Origin: a virus
Direction: 5' to 3' (one strand)
DNA: 64,000 nt
IMG/VR virus record: IMGVR_UViG_3300009481_003321
Coordinates: 1 to 64,000 of that record
A model generated the notes under the pieces. The model worked only from the letters and a program-made list of their open reading frames with translations, searched no databases and was not told the DNA's origin. How positions within the stretch are numbered: the first letter of the stretch is position 1; each line of letters begins with the position of its first letter. The translations under genes were made by a program, and so were the position numbers. Shown one piece after another: positions 1-6,948 of the stretch.

Positions 1-46
1 ATGGACAACACTAGATTCACGGGTGTAAATCCCGTCACTCAATTTT

Positions 47-120
<74 letters not shown>

Positions 121-124
121 CTGG

Positions 125-198
125 GGACTTGTAGCTCAGTTGGTTAGAGCAGGGGACTCATAATCCCTTTGTCGCAGGTTCGAGTCCTGCCAAGTCTA
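125..198 (+). tRNA. tRNA-Met (anticodon CAT; could be tRNA-Ile2)
   Basis: The acceptor stem GGACTTG pairs with CAAGTCT. The anticodon stem GGGGA/TCCCT holds loop CTCATAA, giving anticodon CAT. The T arm is GCAGG-TTCGAGT-CCTGC and the discriminator is A. CCA is not encoded; CTA follows. A CAT anticodon can mean elongator Met, initiator Met or lysidine-modified Ile2. The acceptor begins with a G-U pair rather than the mismatch typical of initiators, so elongator Met or Ile2 is more likely. Confidence 0.93.
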
Positions 199-222
199 CT
201 AACACTTAATTAAGGAGATGTC

Positions 223-558
223 ATGTATAAACTTTTGAATTATGTAAATCGAAAATGGAATAAAACAGTTTTTTTGTTTCACGATATTGCTACAAGAACG
301 AAAATTGGTTGGTTGGTTAAATTAAGCATTTGGACTCATGATCGAATGATTTGGGAACTACCTGAAAGATTGCAGTTGGTAGGAGGCGTATTTGTTAGCG
401 AGCATCGCTTACAAAGAGAATTAGAACTGGCTAATCACCAAGCAAAATACTGGATGGATTATGCTTTTGATTTACAGTCACAATTATTTGACATGATACC
501 AGATACTGAAGAGGAAACAAAAGAACCGGAACTTCTAACAGTAGGTGCTGATAGTTAA
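223..558 (+). CDS. Hypothetical protein, 111 aa
   Basis: A strong ribosome binding site (AAGGAG, about 212-217) precedes the ATG, five bases away. The protein is basic and aromatic in its first half, with many Trp/Phe/Tyr residues, and ends in an acidic tail rich in Glu. There is no convincing membrane span and no motif I recognise. It follows the tRNA-Met by 24 bases and ends just before a GTGTATAAT promoter motif, so it probably closes the transcript carrying the two tRNAs. Function unknown. Confidence 0.7.
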   Translation: MYKLLNYVNRKWNKTVFLFHDIATRTKIGWLVKLSIWTHDRMIWELPERLQLVGGVFVSEHRLQRELELANHQAKYWMDYAFDLQSQLFDMIPDTEEETKEPELLTVGADS

Positions 559-571
559 TTTAATTATTTTC

Positions 572-580
572 GTGTATAAT
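572..580 (+). promoter_or_regulatory. Putative phage promoter -10 element GTGTATAAT
   Basis: This is one of five copies of GTGTATAAT in the window, all in gaps between genes. No clear -35 box lies 17 bases upstream. It sits 14 bases after a stop codon and upstream of a small gene and the tmRNA. About 130 bases of leader separate it from the next start codon. The leader shares the short string ATTGGACT with the leader of the copy at 16463. Confidence 0.55.
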
Positions 581-713
581 ATTTATATGCGAATTAATAA
601 TTATGATATGTTCTGCCTACAGGTAGTAATTGGACTTCCGTTGGAAAAGATTAATACTATCATTTTCTTCTTGCTTCTAGTATCTGTTGGCTCAGTATCA
701 AAAAGGGTTAATA

Positions 714-893
714 ATGAAATACGTGGTTTACATGACCGATCCGAGAGGAAAAAACAAGGTCAAAGTAGTTGAAGCGCATGATGTAAAACAGGCAGAATCT
801 AAAGCCAAAGGTAAATATCCGTCTAATACCATCGGAAGAATATCAAGCGATAAGACGGAAATAGATATGTATTCCCAGTTAAAAGAAAAGTAA
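714..893 (+). CDS. Hypothetical protein, 59 aa
   Basis: I chose the ATG at 714 because AAAGGG lies just upstream; an in-frame ATG at 687 has a poorer site. The product is small and basic, with many Lys residues, an N-terminal beta-strand-like stretch (YVVYMTDP) and a KAKGKYP motif suggesting a small DNA-binding or single-domain protein. It ends 10 bases before the tmRNA. No family was recognised. Confidence 0.55.
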   Translation: MKYVVYMTDPRGKNKVKVVEAHDVKQAESKAKGKYPSNTIGRISSDKTEIDMYSQLKEK

Positions 894-903
894 CTATTTA
901 TTT

Positions 904-1240
904 GGGGGTGAAATGGCATCGACTGATTGTGGAAGTAATATTTGCATTGACTGGTTGATCGGTAGGCCAGTATAAAAGCCGATTACATTTTTAATTGCTG
1001 AACATAGTTTCGCAATCGCAGCCTAGCTGCTGGGGTTATACAAGCCTTATTACCAAATTGTATTGACTCCGATAACTCGGATAGAGTTTTCTTACTTGAA
1101 CTAAATGAGAATGATGATAATAATTTATCTGACTCAGATAATTCTGATAGCTTTGTTTGTTGTGCGAATACAATAAACTAACAATGTAGATAATGTTATG
1201 AAAACAATACAGGACGAGGGTTCGACTCCCTCCACCTCCA
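904..1240 (+). ncRNA. ssrA: tmRNA (ssrA), phage-encoded
   Basis: The 5' end GGGGGTGAAATGGCATCGACTG matches the tmRNA start consensus, and the 3' end GGACGAGGG-TTCGACT-CCCTCCACCTCC is the tRNA-like half. The 5' GGGGGTG pairs over seven bases with CACCTCC (1233-1239, one G-U), and A1240 is the discriminator. The tag frame reads GCT GAA CAT AGT TTC GCA ATC GCA GCC TAG at 997-1026, giving AEHSFAIAA then stop, which fits the usual tag ending in hydrophobic-A-A. The length of 337 nt is normal for a one-piece tmRNA. CCA is not encoded. tmRNA rescues stalled ribosomes and tags the nascent chain for proteolysis. A tmRNA gene in a phage genome is rare. The exact resume codon is inferred. Confidence 0.93.
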
Positions 1241-1254
1241 CTAAAGGAACAATG

Positions 1255-1434
1255 ATGGGTCAAATTAAGAGAAAGAGAAAAAAGAAAGAGAAGAAAAAAA
1301 AAGAACGAGACATCAAGATGAAGAAAAGACGGTCTGCAATTAAAGAAAAGCATAGAGAAGAAAAAGCCATCGAAAAAATAAGATGGCAAAACAGGTCTAG
1401 GATAACTCCCTTTAGGAAACCAGAAGAAGAATGA
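1255..1434 (+). CDS. Very basic small protein, 59 aa
   Basis: The start is ATG 1255 (or 1252), behind AAGGA at 1245-1248. About half of the residues are Lys or Arg, with runs such as KRKRKKKEKKKKER, and the sequence is probably one long charged helix. It starts 15 bases after the tmRNA and its stop overlaps the next gene in an ATGA. A nucleic-acid or ribosome-associated role is plausible from charge alone. No family was recognised. Confidence 0.5.
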   Translation: MGQIKRKRKKKEKKKKERDIKMKKRRSAIKEKHREEKAIEKIRWQNRSRITPFRKPEEE

Positions 1435-1682
1435 AATATTATATTGAAAGCGGTGGCTTAAAAACCGTTCTAAACGCAGAGAGTCCTATTAATGGATGCG
1501 TAAAGGCTCTATATAATTTAGTAAAGAGAGCCAAGACTATTGACGACATCCCAATGCTAAACCAACAATTCCTTGTTAGCGAAAGAGGATTCATCACTGA
1601 TAGAGTTCCATTCCAAGTTGAAGTTCCTTTCGATGTTATAATTGATTCCGATGATGTTATGAATGAATACAGTAATTACTAA
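1431..1682 (+). CDS. Hypothetical protein, 83 aa
   Basis: It overlaps the preceding stop in ATGA, and its own stop overlaps the next start (TAATG). This coupling on both sides supports a real gene. The protein looks like a small alpha/beta domain with an acidic C-terminus (DVIIDSDDVMNEYSNY). It has no membrane segment and no recognised motif. Function unknown. Confidence 0.7.
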   Translation: MKYYIESGGLKTVLNAESPINGCVKALYNLVKRAKTIDDIPMLNQQFLVSERGFITDRVPFQVEVPFDVIIDSDDVMNEYSNY

Positions 1683-2206
1683 TGCTTAACTTACAAGACA
1701 AACAATCTTGGTGTGAACACGGCAGAAAGCTCGAAGACTTATTCATTGAGCAGTTTGGTAACAAACTTTCGTTAGAAATCAACAAAGACAAGTCTGATAA
1801 TGTCTACGCAGTTGATATGTATAATATAGAAGATAAACTTCTTTCCGATCTCAAGAGCCAAAACACTCCCTTTTTCCTTGCTGGTAAAAAATACAACGTC
1901 GATCCTCAATTTGCTGTAGTCTTTAATAAAAAAGATAAACTTAACTACATCGACAAAACCTCAGACGGTTCTGATATATACATTTACTTTTGGGTTAAAT
2001 GGAAGAAGCAAGAAAGATTTAATGTTAAAGTGTTAGGCATAGACGCTATATTTAGAACGAAGTTTAGCACCTTACTTGAAATGCTTGATGATAATAAGCT
2101 CCATGAATATAAACAAAGAAAAGATGACACCAAAGGAAACGCAAAGGCTAGTTACGTTTTAGATGTTCGTGAATTAGATTTGGTTCTAAACAATCTGGCC
2201 TCATAG
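1682..2206 (+). CDS. Conserved phage-type protein, possible nuclease fold, 174 aa
   Basis: The start overlaps the previous stop. The centre carries a Asp-x-Lys signature (LSDLKSQNTPFF) followed by YNVDPQFAVVFNKKD and an aromatic strand IYIYFWVKW. This arrangement resembles small phage proteins with a PD-(D/E)XK-like core, but I cannot confirm the fold by eye. The last ten bases, including the stop codon, also form the 5' acceptor strand of tRNA-Arg. No signal peptide or membrane segment is present. Confidence 0.6.
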   Translation: MLNLQDKQSWCEHGRKLEDLFIEQFGNKLSLEINKDKSDNVYAVDMYNIEDKLLSDLKSQNTPFFLAGKKYNVDPQFAVVFNKKDKLNYIDKTSDGSDIYIYFWVKWKKQERFNVKVLGIDAIFRTKFSTLLEMLDDNKLHEYKQRKDDTKGNAKASYVLDVRELDLVLNNLAS

Positions 2207-2268
2207 TTAAATGGACATAACAAGGGTCTTCTAAACCCTAATTCTAGGTTCGATTCCTAGTGGGGCTA
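2197..2268 (+). tRNA. tRNA-Arg (anticodon TCT)
   Basis: The acceptor stem GGCCTCA pairs with TGGGGCT through G-U pairs. The D stem is GTTA/TAAC. The anticodon stem AGGGT/ACCCT holds loop CTTCTAA, giving TCT. The T arm is CTAGG-TTCGATT-CCTAG and the discriminator is A, followed by CTA rather than CCA. It reads AGA codons, which the genes of this window use heavily. Its first ten bases overlap the end of the upstream coding region. Confidence 0.93.
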
Positions 2269-2273
2269 CTAAT

Positions 2274-2426
2274 ATGGGTATTACTGGATTAATAATAACA
2301 GTGTTTTGCTACTTTATAGCGGCTGTAGACTTTTATAGAAAGGATAAAGTTGGCATGGCTGTGGCTTTTATAGCTTATGCTATTGCTAATATAGGCTTTA
2401 TGTTTGAACTGTATAAAAAAGAATGA
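2274..2426 (+). CDS. Small two-span membrane protein, 50 aa
   Basis: The ATG at 2274 opens a frame of 50 codons ending in TGA at 2424-2426, which overlaps the next ATG in ATGA. The protein has two hydrophobic segments, about residues 3-19 and 27-43, separated by FYRKDKVGM, and ends in KKE. No good ribosome binding site is visible, and the start lies five bases after tRNA-Arg. It is probably an inner-membrane peptide of unknown role. Confidence 0.55.
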   Translation: MGITGLIITVFCYFIAAVDFYRKDKVGMAVAFIAYAIANIGFMFELYKKE

Positions 2427-2719
2427 GAATTAATGACGCACCACTACAAGAAATACTGGATGCGTATGACGACCCAAATTTGCAACAGGCAGCAGTTGAG
2501 TTTATTGGACTGCTAAGAACTTTTGATAAACATGAAGATGATGAATATATATATAAAATGGAAGAGGTCGCAGCTAGGATTCAAGATCGCATCCCTTATG
2601 ATGAAGTAAAGTTTATGGGAGAATGGACAGAAGAACCTAGCTTCGTATTAATGGTCACAGCCCTGAAGATGATCGACTTAGGATACTTACCAAGTATCGA
2701 CAAACCAAAAAACTTTTGA
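2423..2719 (+). CDS. Hypothetical acidic protein, 98 aa
   Basis: It is coupled to the previous small membrane gene through ATGA. The protein is mostly helical in appearance and acidic (EDDEY, DEVKF, EWTEEPS). It has no membrane segment or recognised motif. A gap of 93 bases follows before the rIIA-like gene. Confidence 0.65.
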   Translation: MRINDAPLQEILDAYDDPNLQQAAVEFIGLLRTFDKHEDDEYIYKMEEVAARIQDRIPYDEVKFMGEWTEEPSFVLMVTALKMIDLGYLPSIDKPKNF

Positions 2720-2812
2720 ATTTTGAGAAAAAAGACCCTAGACTTTTCGATTCCGTGACGATAAACTATATACATAGTTGATTTCAGTTTATTGTTGATA
2801 AGGAATTTGAAA

Positions 2813-5029
2813 ATGAAATTGCAACAGAACACAAACACAGTCGTTCGCTCCGGTTCCTTCGAGGAATCTAATTTCAAGATTGAGGCTTCTTCTAAAGCCT
2901 TCACAATCCTCTCAGATGGGTTGTACGCTGATGCTATTAAGGCAATCGTTCGAGAATTGTCTACCAATGCTTATGACTCTCATGTTGCGGCTGGGAATCC
3001 TGAAAAGCCCTTCCTGCTTCATCTACCACATCGGTTCAAGTCTTCCTTCTTTGTTCGTGACTACGGCACTGGTTTATCTCACGAAGATTGCATGAACCTT
3101 TATACTACTTATTTTGGTAGCAACAAAACAGACAGTAATGACGCTGTTGGATGTCTTGGTTTAGGTAGCAAGTCTCCGTTTGCATATACCGATAGCTTTG
3201 TAGTCACATCATTCTTTAATGGAACAAAGAGTGTGTACAATTCCTATAAGAATGAACATGATGAACCAGTGTTTGCCTTGATGCACCAAAACGATACGGA
3301 TGAACAAAATGGCATGAAGGTAGAGTTCACTGTTGACGAAGATGACATAGAAGAGTTCCACCAAAAATCTCAGGAGATATACAACCACTTTAAGGTCAAG
3401 CCTGTTGACTTAGATGGTAACTCCTTCAAGATTAAAGAGGAAGACGAATTTGCTATTGAAGGTTCTAATTGGGGTATCTTACATAAACCCAATGGTGGTC
3501 AATACTACAATAGCTCACAGGCATATGCTATTATGGGTCAGGTTGCTTACCCAATAGACGAAGATCACTTCCATGAATATGGAGATGACATTAGAAGCCT
3601 AGTCCAGTCTTCTATCTATATTCACTTTGATATTGGTGAGCTAGATATTACTCCTAGCCGAGAAGCATTAAAGTATAATGAGTATACCAAGCGTGCTATA
3701 AAAGAATCAGCAGAGTGTATCTTATTAGAAATGAAAGAAGTAGTAGAAGAGAACTTTGATGCCTGTGAAACAATACACGAAGCTCGCATTAAATACTACA
3801 AAATGAAAGACTCTAGCCATGTACTTAATAGGGTTGTATCTATCTTTGACAAGGCAGAGGTTCAATGGAAAGACCAGCCTCTATGGAAAAATGCTTACCT
3901 GTGGTTGGATATAGAAGAAGAGTCACCTGTTGCTGGTCATGTTCGTCAAATTTATCGTGACAACTGGAAAACTACAATACAATGCGAAAGTCAAAACAGG
4001 GTGCGATTTGACCATTCTAAAGACATGATCTTTATATACGATGATCTAAAGCGTGGTGGAATTGGTAGAAGTAAACATTATATTAAGAGTAAAGTTGGTA
4101 CTGACAAGTATTCAAGGGAACAAAACAAGTATGTTGGATACCTGTTTACTGGTTGTGAGAAACAAGATGTGATAGACTTCTTGCAATGTAAAGAATCTGA
4201 TTTAGTTCTTACATCTACCCTTGAGTCCCCAAGTAAAAGTAATTACTCTTATACCAGTGAGAAGCGTACATCTATTACTGTATGGAATTATGATAGACGA
4301 CAATGGGATGATGTTTCACACAACATGTCCGAGGGTGGTCTTTATGTGGAGATTAAAAGATATGACATTGTTGGTCTTGATGGTCATCGGTCGTATCGTA
4401 ACGCCGACTCTTTAGTTGAAGCTATGGAAATCTTGGGATATGACTTTGAGCATAAAGATGAAGAGGGCGAAACTTGTAAGCCTGTAATCTTTGGTATCAA
4501 AAGCCAAGAACTAAAAAAGAAGAGGTTTAACCAAAACGAAAACTGGTTCAATGTTCTTGATTTAGCTAATGACTTTTACGATAAGCTAGAGAAAGAACAA
4601 GAAGAATGGAGAATGGACTGGAACTTTTGGGATAATGCTGTTGGTAGTGAGACAAAGACTATGATTAAGATTTACGAATCTTTTGACAAAGCACCAGAAA
4701 CCATTTCAAACTTTGTAGAAGAGTCTCAAGCTCATAGCGAACGTAGACCAGTTATTGAAAAGATGGCTAGACTTTGCTTTTGGCTTGATCGTCTAGACCA
4801 AAACTACCACAACCTTAATTCAGAAGTGTATAAAAAACACCAAGAGCGTGAAGACGCTAATCGCTGGCCTAATATGTACAAAGCAATCCTTGATACCTAC
4901 CCGATGCTAAAATTGTATCTTGAGGAAAAGGGGACATGGGGTGTACTAGAAGATTTTGAAGTTAAAGCTGTAGTTGAATACATTAACCTTATTGAGCGTG
5001 TCAATAAGATTGATCGTTTATTGTCTTAG
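2813..5029 (+). CDS. rIIA: RIIA-like protein with GHKL ATPase domain, 738 aa
   Basis: The N-terminal Bergerat (HSP90/MutL/GyrB-like) ATP-binding fold is visible: N box ELSTNAYDSH at about residues 48-57 (E48, N52, D55), G1 box DYGTGLS at about 83-89, and G2 region GLGSKSPF at about 116-123. The length is close to T4 RIIA (about 725 aa). Directly downstream is an RIIB homologue, the pair seen in many tailed phages. In T4 the RII proteins are membrane-associated and counter prophage exclusion; their biochemical action is not settled. The ATG at 2813 has AAGGAA eight bases upstream and is preferred over a TTG at 2792. Confidence 0.85.
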   Translation: MKLQQNTNTVVRSGSFEESNFKIEASSKAFTILSDGLYADAIKAIVRELSTNAYDSHVAAGNPEKPFLLHLPHRFKSSFFVRDYGTGLSHEDCMNLYTTYFGSNKTDSNDAVGCLGLGSKSPFAYTDSFVVTSFFNGTKSVYNSYKNEHDEPVFALMHQNDTDEQNGMKVEFTVDEDDIEEFHQKSQEIYNHFKVKPVDLDGNSFKIKEEDEFAIEGSNWGILHKPNGGQYYNSSQAYAIMGQVAYPIDEDHFHEYGDDIRSLVQSSIYIHFDIGELDITPSREALKYNEYTKRAIKESAECILLEMKEVVEENFDACETIHEARIKYYKMKDSSHVLNRVVSIFDKAEVQWKDQPLWKNAYLWLDIEEESPVAGHVRQIYRDNWKTTIQCESQNRVRFDHSKDMIFIYDDLKRGGIGRSKHYIKSKVGTDKYSREQNKYVGYLFTGCEKQDVIDFLQCKESDLVLTSTLESPSKSNYSYTSEKRTSITVWNYDRRQWDDVSHNMSEGGLYVEIKRYDIVGLDGHRSYRNADSLVEAMEILGYDFEHKDEEGETCKPVIFGIKSQELKKKRFNQNENWFNVLDLANDFYDKLEKEQEEWRMDWNFWDNAVGSETKTMIKIYESFDKAPETISNFVEESQAHSERRPVIEKMARLCFWLDRLDQNYHNLNSEVYKKHQEREDANRWPNMYKAILDTYPMLKLYLEEKGTWGVLEDFEVKAVVEYINLIERVNKIDRLLS

Positions 5030-5050
5030 TAATTTGTTAGGAGAAAAAAG

Positions 5051-5878
5051 ATGAGTTACATTATTAGTAACAAAGGTGTTGTGAACTGCGTTGTCGCCGG
5101 TAATACTTATACCTTCGACAAGAACCACCCGAACTATACCAAGTTAGTAGGTCACTTGGTTGACAACAATGTTGAGTATTTTGAGGCTGACTATGATGTG
5201 GCATCTGCAATAGATCACTTCTGTGAGGGATATATTGATGTCAAGAATGGAACACTTCAGTGGGATGGTATTGAGATGCCAGAGCTATTCACTGATCGTA
5301 TCATGAAGATGAAGAGTCAAGGCTTTGACTTCCAGCCAATGCTTGAGTTCTTAAACAACATGAATGAGAACCCTTCAGATCATGCTATAGTGGAGTTGTT
5401 TGACTTCATGCAACATGAACATCTACCCATTACAGATGATGGTAGCTTCCTTGCATACAAGGCTGTTGACAAAGACTTCATGGATAAGTGGAGTGGAACC
5501 TTCGACAACTCAGTTGGTAATACAGTTGAAGTTGACAGAACTAAAGTTGACCGCAATCGCAACAACGGTTGTAGTCATGGACTTCATGTAGGTTCTTTGG
5601 ATTATGTCAAAGGTTATGGAAGTGAAGATGGTGGCGATCAATTCTTAATTGTCAAAGTCAATCCTATGGACGTAGTGAGTGTGCCGACATGCTCACGTTT
5701 CCAAAAGTTGCGATGTTGCAAGTACGAAGTTGTTGCACTGTTTACCGATCCTCTCAAGGATTGCGTACAGATGAGTGACAAGCCTCCCGTTGAAGTCGAA
5801 GTGACACACTACGATGAAGCGTGGAAGGATAACGTGCGAGAGCGTATCGAGTCGCTCACAGCCTTGATGACTGCATAG
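5051..5878 (+). CDS. rIIB: RIIB-like protein, 275 aa
   Basis: The segment DGSFLAYKAV (about 133-142) followed by FDNSVGN and NNGCSHGLHVGSLDYV (about 170-187) is characteristic of RIIB-family phage proteins. A GGAG ribosome binding site stands seven bases before the ATG. It lies 21 bases after the rIIA-like gene, and a terminator-like hairpin follows at 5901. In T4, RIIB acts with RIIA. The C-terminal third, after DPLKDCVQM, is more variable and acidic. No transmembrane span is visible. Confidence 0.8.
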   Translation: MSYIISNKGVVNCVVAGNTYTFDKNHPNYTKLVGHLVDNNVEYFEADYDVASAIDHFCEGYIDVKNGTLQWDGIEMPELFTDRIMKMKSQGFDFQPMLEFLNNMNENPSDHAIVELFDFMQHEHLPITDDGSFLAYKAVDKDFMDKWSGTFDNSVGNTVEVDRTKVDRNRNNGCSHGLHVGSLDYVKGYGSEDGGDQFLIVKVNPMDVVSVPTCSRFQKLRCCKYEVVALFTDPLKDCVQMSDKPPVEVEVTHYDEAWKDNVRERIESLTALMTA

Positions 5879-5900
5879 TGTTTGTGTGCTTTGTTGCACA

Positions 5901-5937
5901 GGTGGGTGGTGGGTCGTTCCTGCCACCCACCATTTTC
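5901..5937 (+). terminator. Terminator-like hairpin after rIIB
   Basis: GGTGGGTGG (5901-5909) pairs perfectly with CCACCCACC (5923-5931), leaving a 13-base loop. A short weak T-run (ATTTTCT) follows. It lies 22 bases after the rIIB stop and probably ends or attenuates the rIIAB transcript. Confidence 0.6.
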
Positions 5938-5955
5938 TAATATAGAGGTGTTGCT

Positions 5956-6354
5956 ATGGTTCCCAAAGGATTCTGGAGCTTGATGGCTTTCTGTGTCGTC
6001 TTGCCATTCATTATTGTTGCTACTTGGCCTTTCTGGGTTTTTATTGGAGTTGTCAAAGACATACCAAAACCAAAGAAGCAAGTTAAACCCCAAATCTTAC
6101 CACCACTTCAGCCTCAACCCCAAGTACAATTTGTTTCACGGGTTGTTGCTAAACCTGAAGTCAAAGAAGAGGTTGATGACACACCACCAAAAGTAACTAC
6201 TAAACAAGAGATTATTAATGATGCTATATCTGCATTAACATCTATTGGTTTTAAGAAAACTCAAGCTAAAAGCGCGGTTCATAAAGCGTGTGATGGTAAG
6301 GTTTTTAGTAATGCACAAGATGTCATTAAAGCCACAATGAAGAAGCGCAACTAG
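5956..6354 (+). CDS. Membrane-anchored protein with RuvA C-terminal-like domain, 132 aa
   Basis: Residues about 6-32 form one hydrophobic membrane segment. A proline-rich linker follows (about 37-70). The last 50 residues (ISALTSIGFKKTQAKSAVHKA) resemble RuvA domain III, the three-helix motif that contacts RuvB. GAGGTG serves as ribosome binding site eight bases before the ATG. No RuvB-like motor is seen in the window. The UBA-like RuvA-C fold also serves in general protein contacts, so the call is of a domain, not a function. Confidence 0.6.
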   Translation: MVPKGFWSLMAFCVVLPFIIVATWPFWVFIGVVKDIPKPKKQVKPQILPPLQPQPQVQFVSRVVAKPEVKEEVDDTPPKVTTKQEIINDAISALTSIGFKKTQAKSAVHKACDGKVFSNAQDVIKATMKKRN

Positions 6355-6359
6355 AAATA

Positions 6360-6368
6360 GTGTATAAT
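6360..6368 (+). promoter_or_regulatory. Putative phage promoter -10 element GTGTATAAT
   Basis: This copy belongs to a perfect 17-base repeat, TAGTGTATAATAAGGTG, also found at 27017-27033. It lies only 10 bases before the next ATG, so a transcript starting here would have almost no leader, or the true start codon is further downstream. No -35 box is visible. Confidence 0.5.
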
Positions 6369-6378
6369 AAGGTGAAGT

Positions 6379-6948
6379 ATGAATAGATTAAGAGGAATGA
6401 CTGCATACTTGTGCGGTGCGATGGACAGGGTAGAAGATGGTGGAGTTGCTTGGAGAGAATACATAACTCCAAAACTTCAAGAGCTTGGTGTTGGGGTGTT
6501 TAACCCTTGCAATAAACCCAGTGACTACGCACCGGAAGATGAAGATACAAGAACCCTTGTAAATTCACTGAAGAGACAACAGAAGTACGATAGAGTCTCT
6601 GAAGTTATGAAACCTATATGTGCTGTTGACCTGAGAATGGTGGACATAGCACATTTTATTGTTATGAGTCTGGATGTGGACAATCATCTTTGTGGGTCAT
6701 ATCACGAAGCGTTCGTTGCTATTGGTCAAAAAAAACCAGTTGTAGTGATGTGCAAGCAGGGGAAAAGTAGTTTACCAAACTGGATGTTTGGAGTTTTACC
6801 GCACCTTATGGTGTTCTCTAATTGGAGCGAACTCCTAGAATACCTATACCACATTAACGAAGATGAAGAAGTGGATCATTTGAATCGCTGGAGATTTTTC
6901 GATTTTAATAAGGTATATGGTAATGATAGACATTCAATTCGGTCGTAG
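6379..6948 (+). CDS. Nucleoside 2-deoxyribosyltransferase-like protein, 189 aa
   Basis: The N-terminus AYLCGAMDRVEDGGVAWRE matches the opening strand and loop of the nucleoside 2-deoxyribosyltransferase/MTH538 group (YLAGPM-like), and CGSYHEAFVA (about 113-122) matches the family's catalytic Glu region (G-x-x-x-E). These Rossmann-like proteins swap bases on deoxyribonucleosides or hydrolyse nucleotides, fitting a phage that remodels nucleotide pools. An alternative start is ATG 6397. The 3' end overlaps the next gene by 32 bases. The substrate is not predictable. Confidence 0.6.
   Translation: MNRLRGMTAYLCGAMDRVEDGGVAWREYITPKLQELGVGVFNPCNKPSDYAPEDEDTRTLVNSLKRQQKYDRVSEVMKPICAVDLRMVDIAHFIVMSLDVDNHLCGSYHEAFVAIGQKKPVVVMCKQGKSSLPNWMFGVLPHLMVFSNWSELLEYLYHINEDEEVDHLNRWRFFDFNKVYGNDRHSIRS

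Noticed and set aside
1-46. Possible 3' half of another tRNA (stem ACGGG/CCCGT with a seven-base loop at 19-35)
   Set aside because: The loop TGTAAAT lacks the TTC of a T loop, and no convincing anticodon arm fits the preceding 18 bases; the 5' half lies outside the window.
1036-1389. Open frame on the minus strand across the tmRNA
   Set aside because: It runs through the tmRNA and a small basic gene, is low complexity (Phe/Leu/Ser) and has no ribosome binding site; all other genes are on the + strand.
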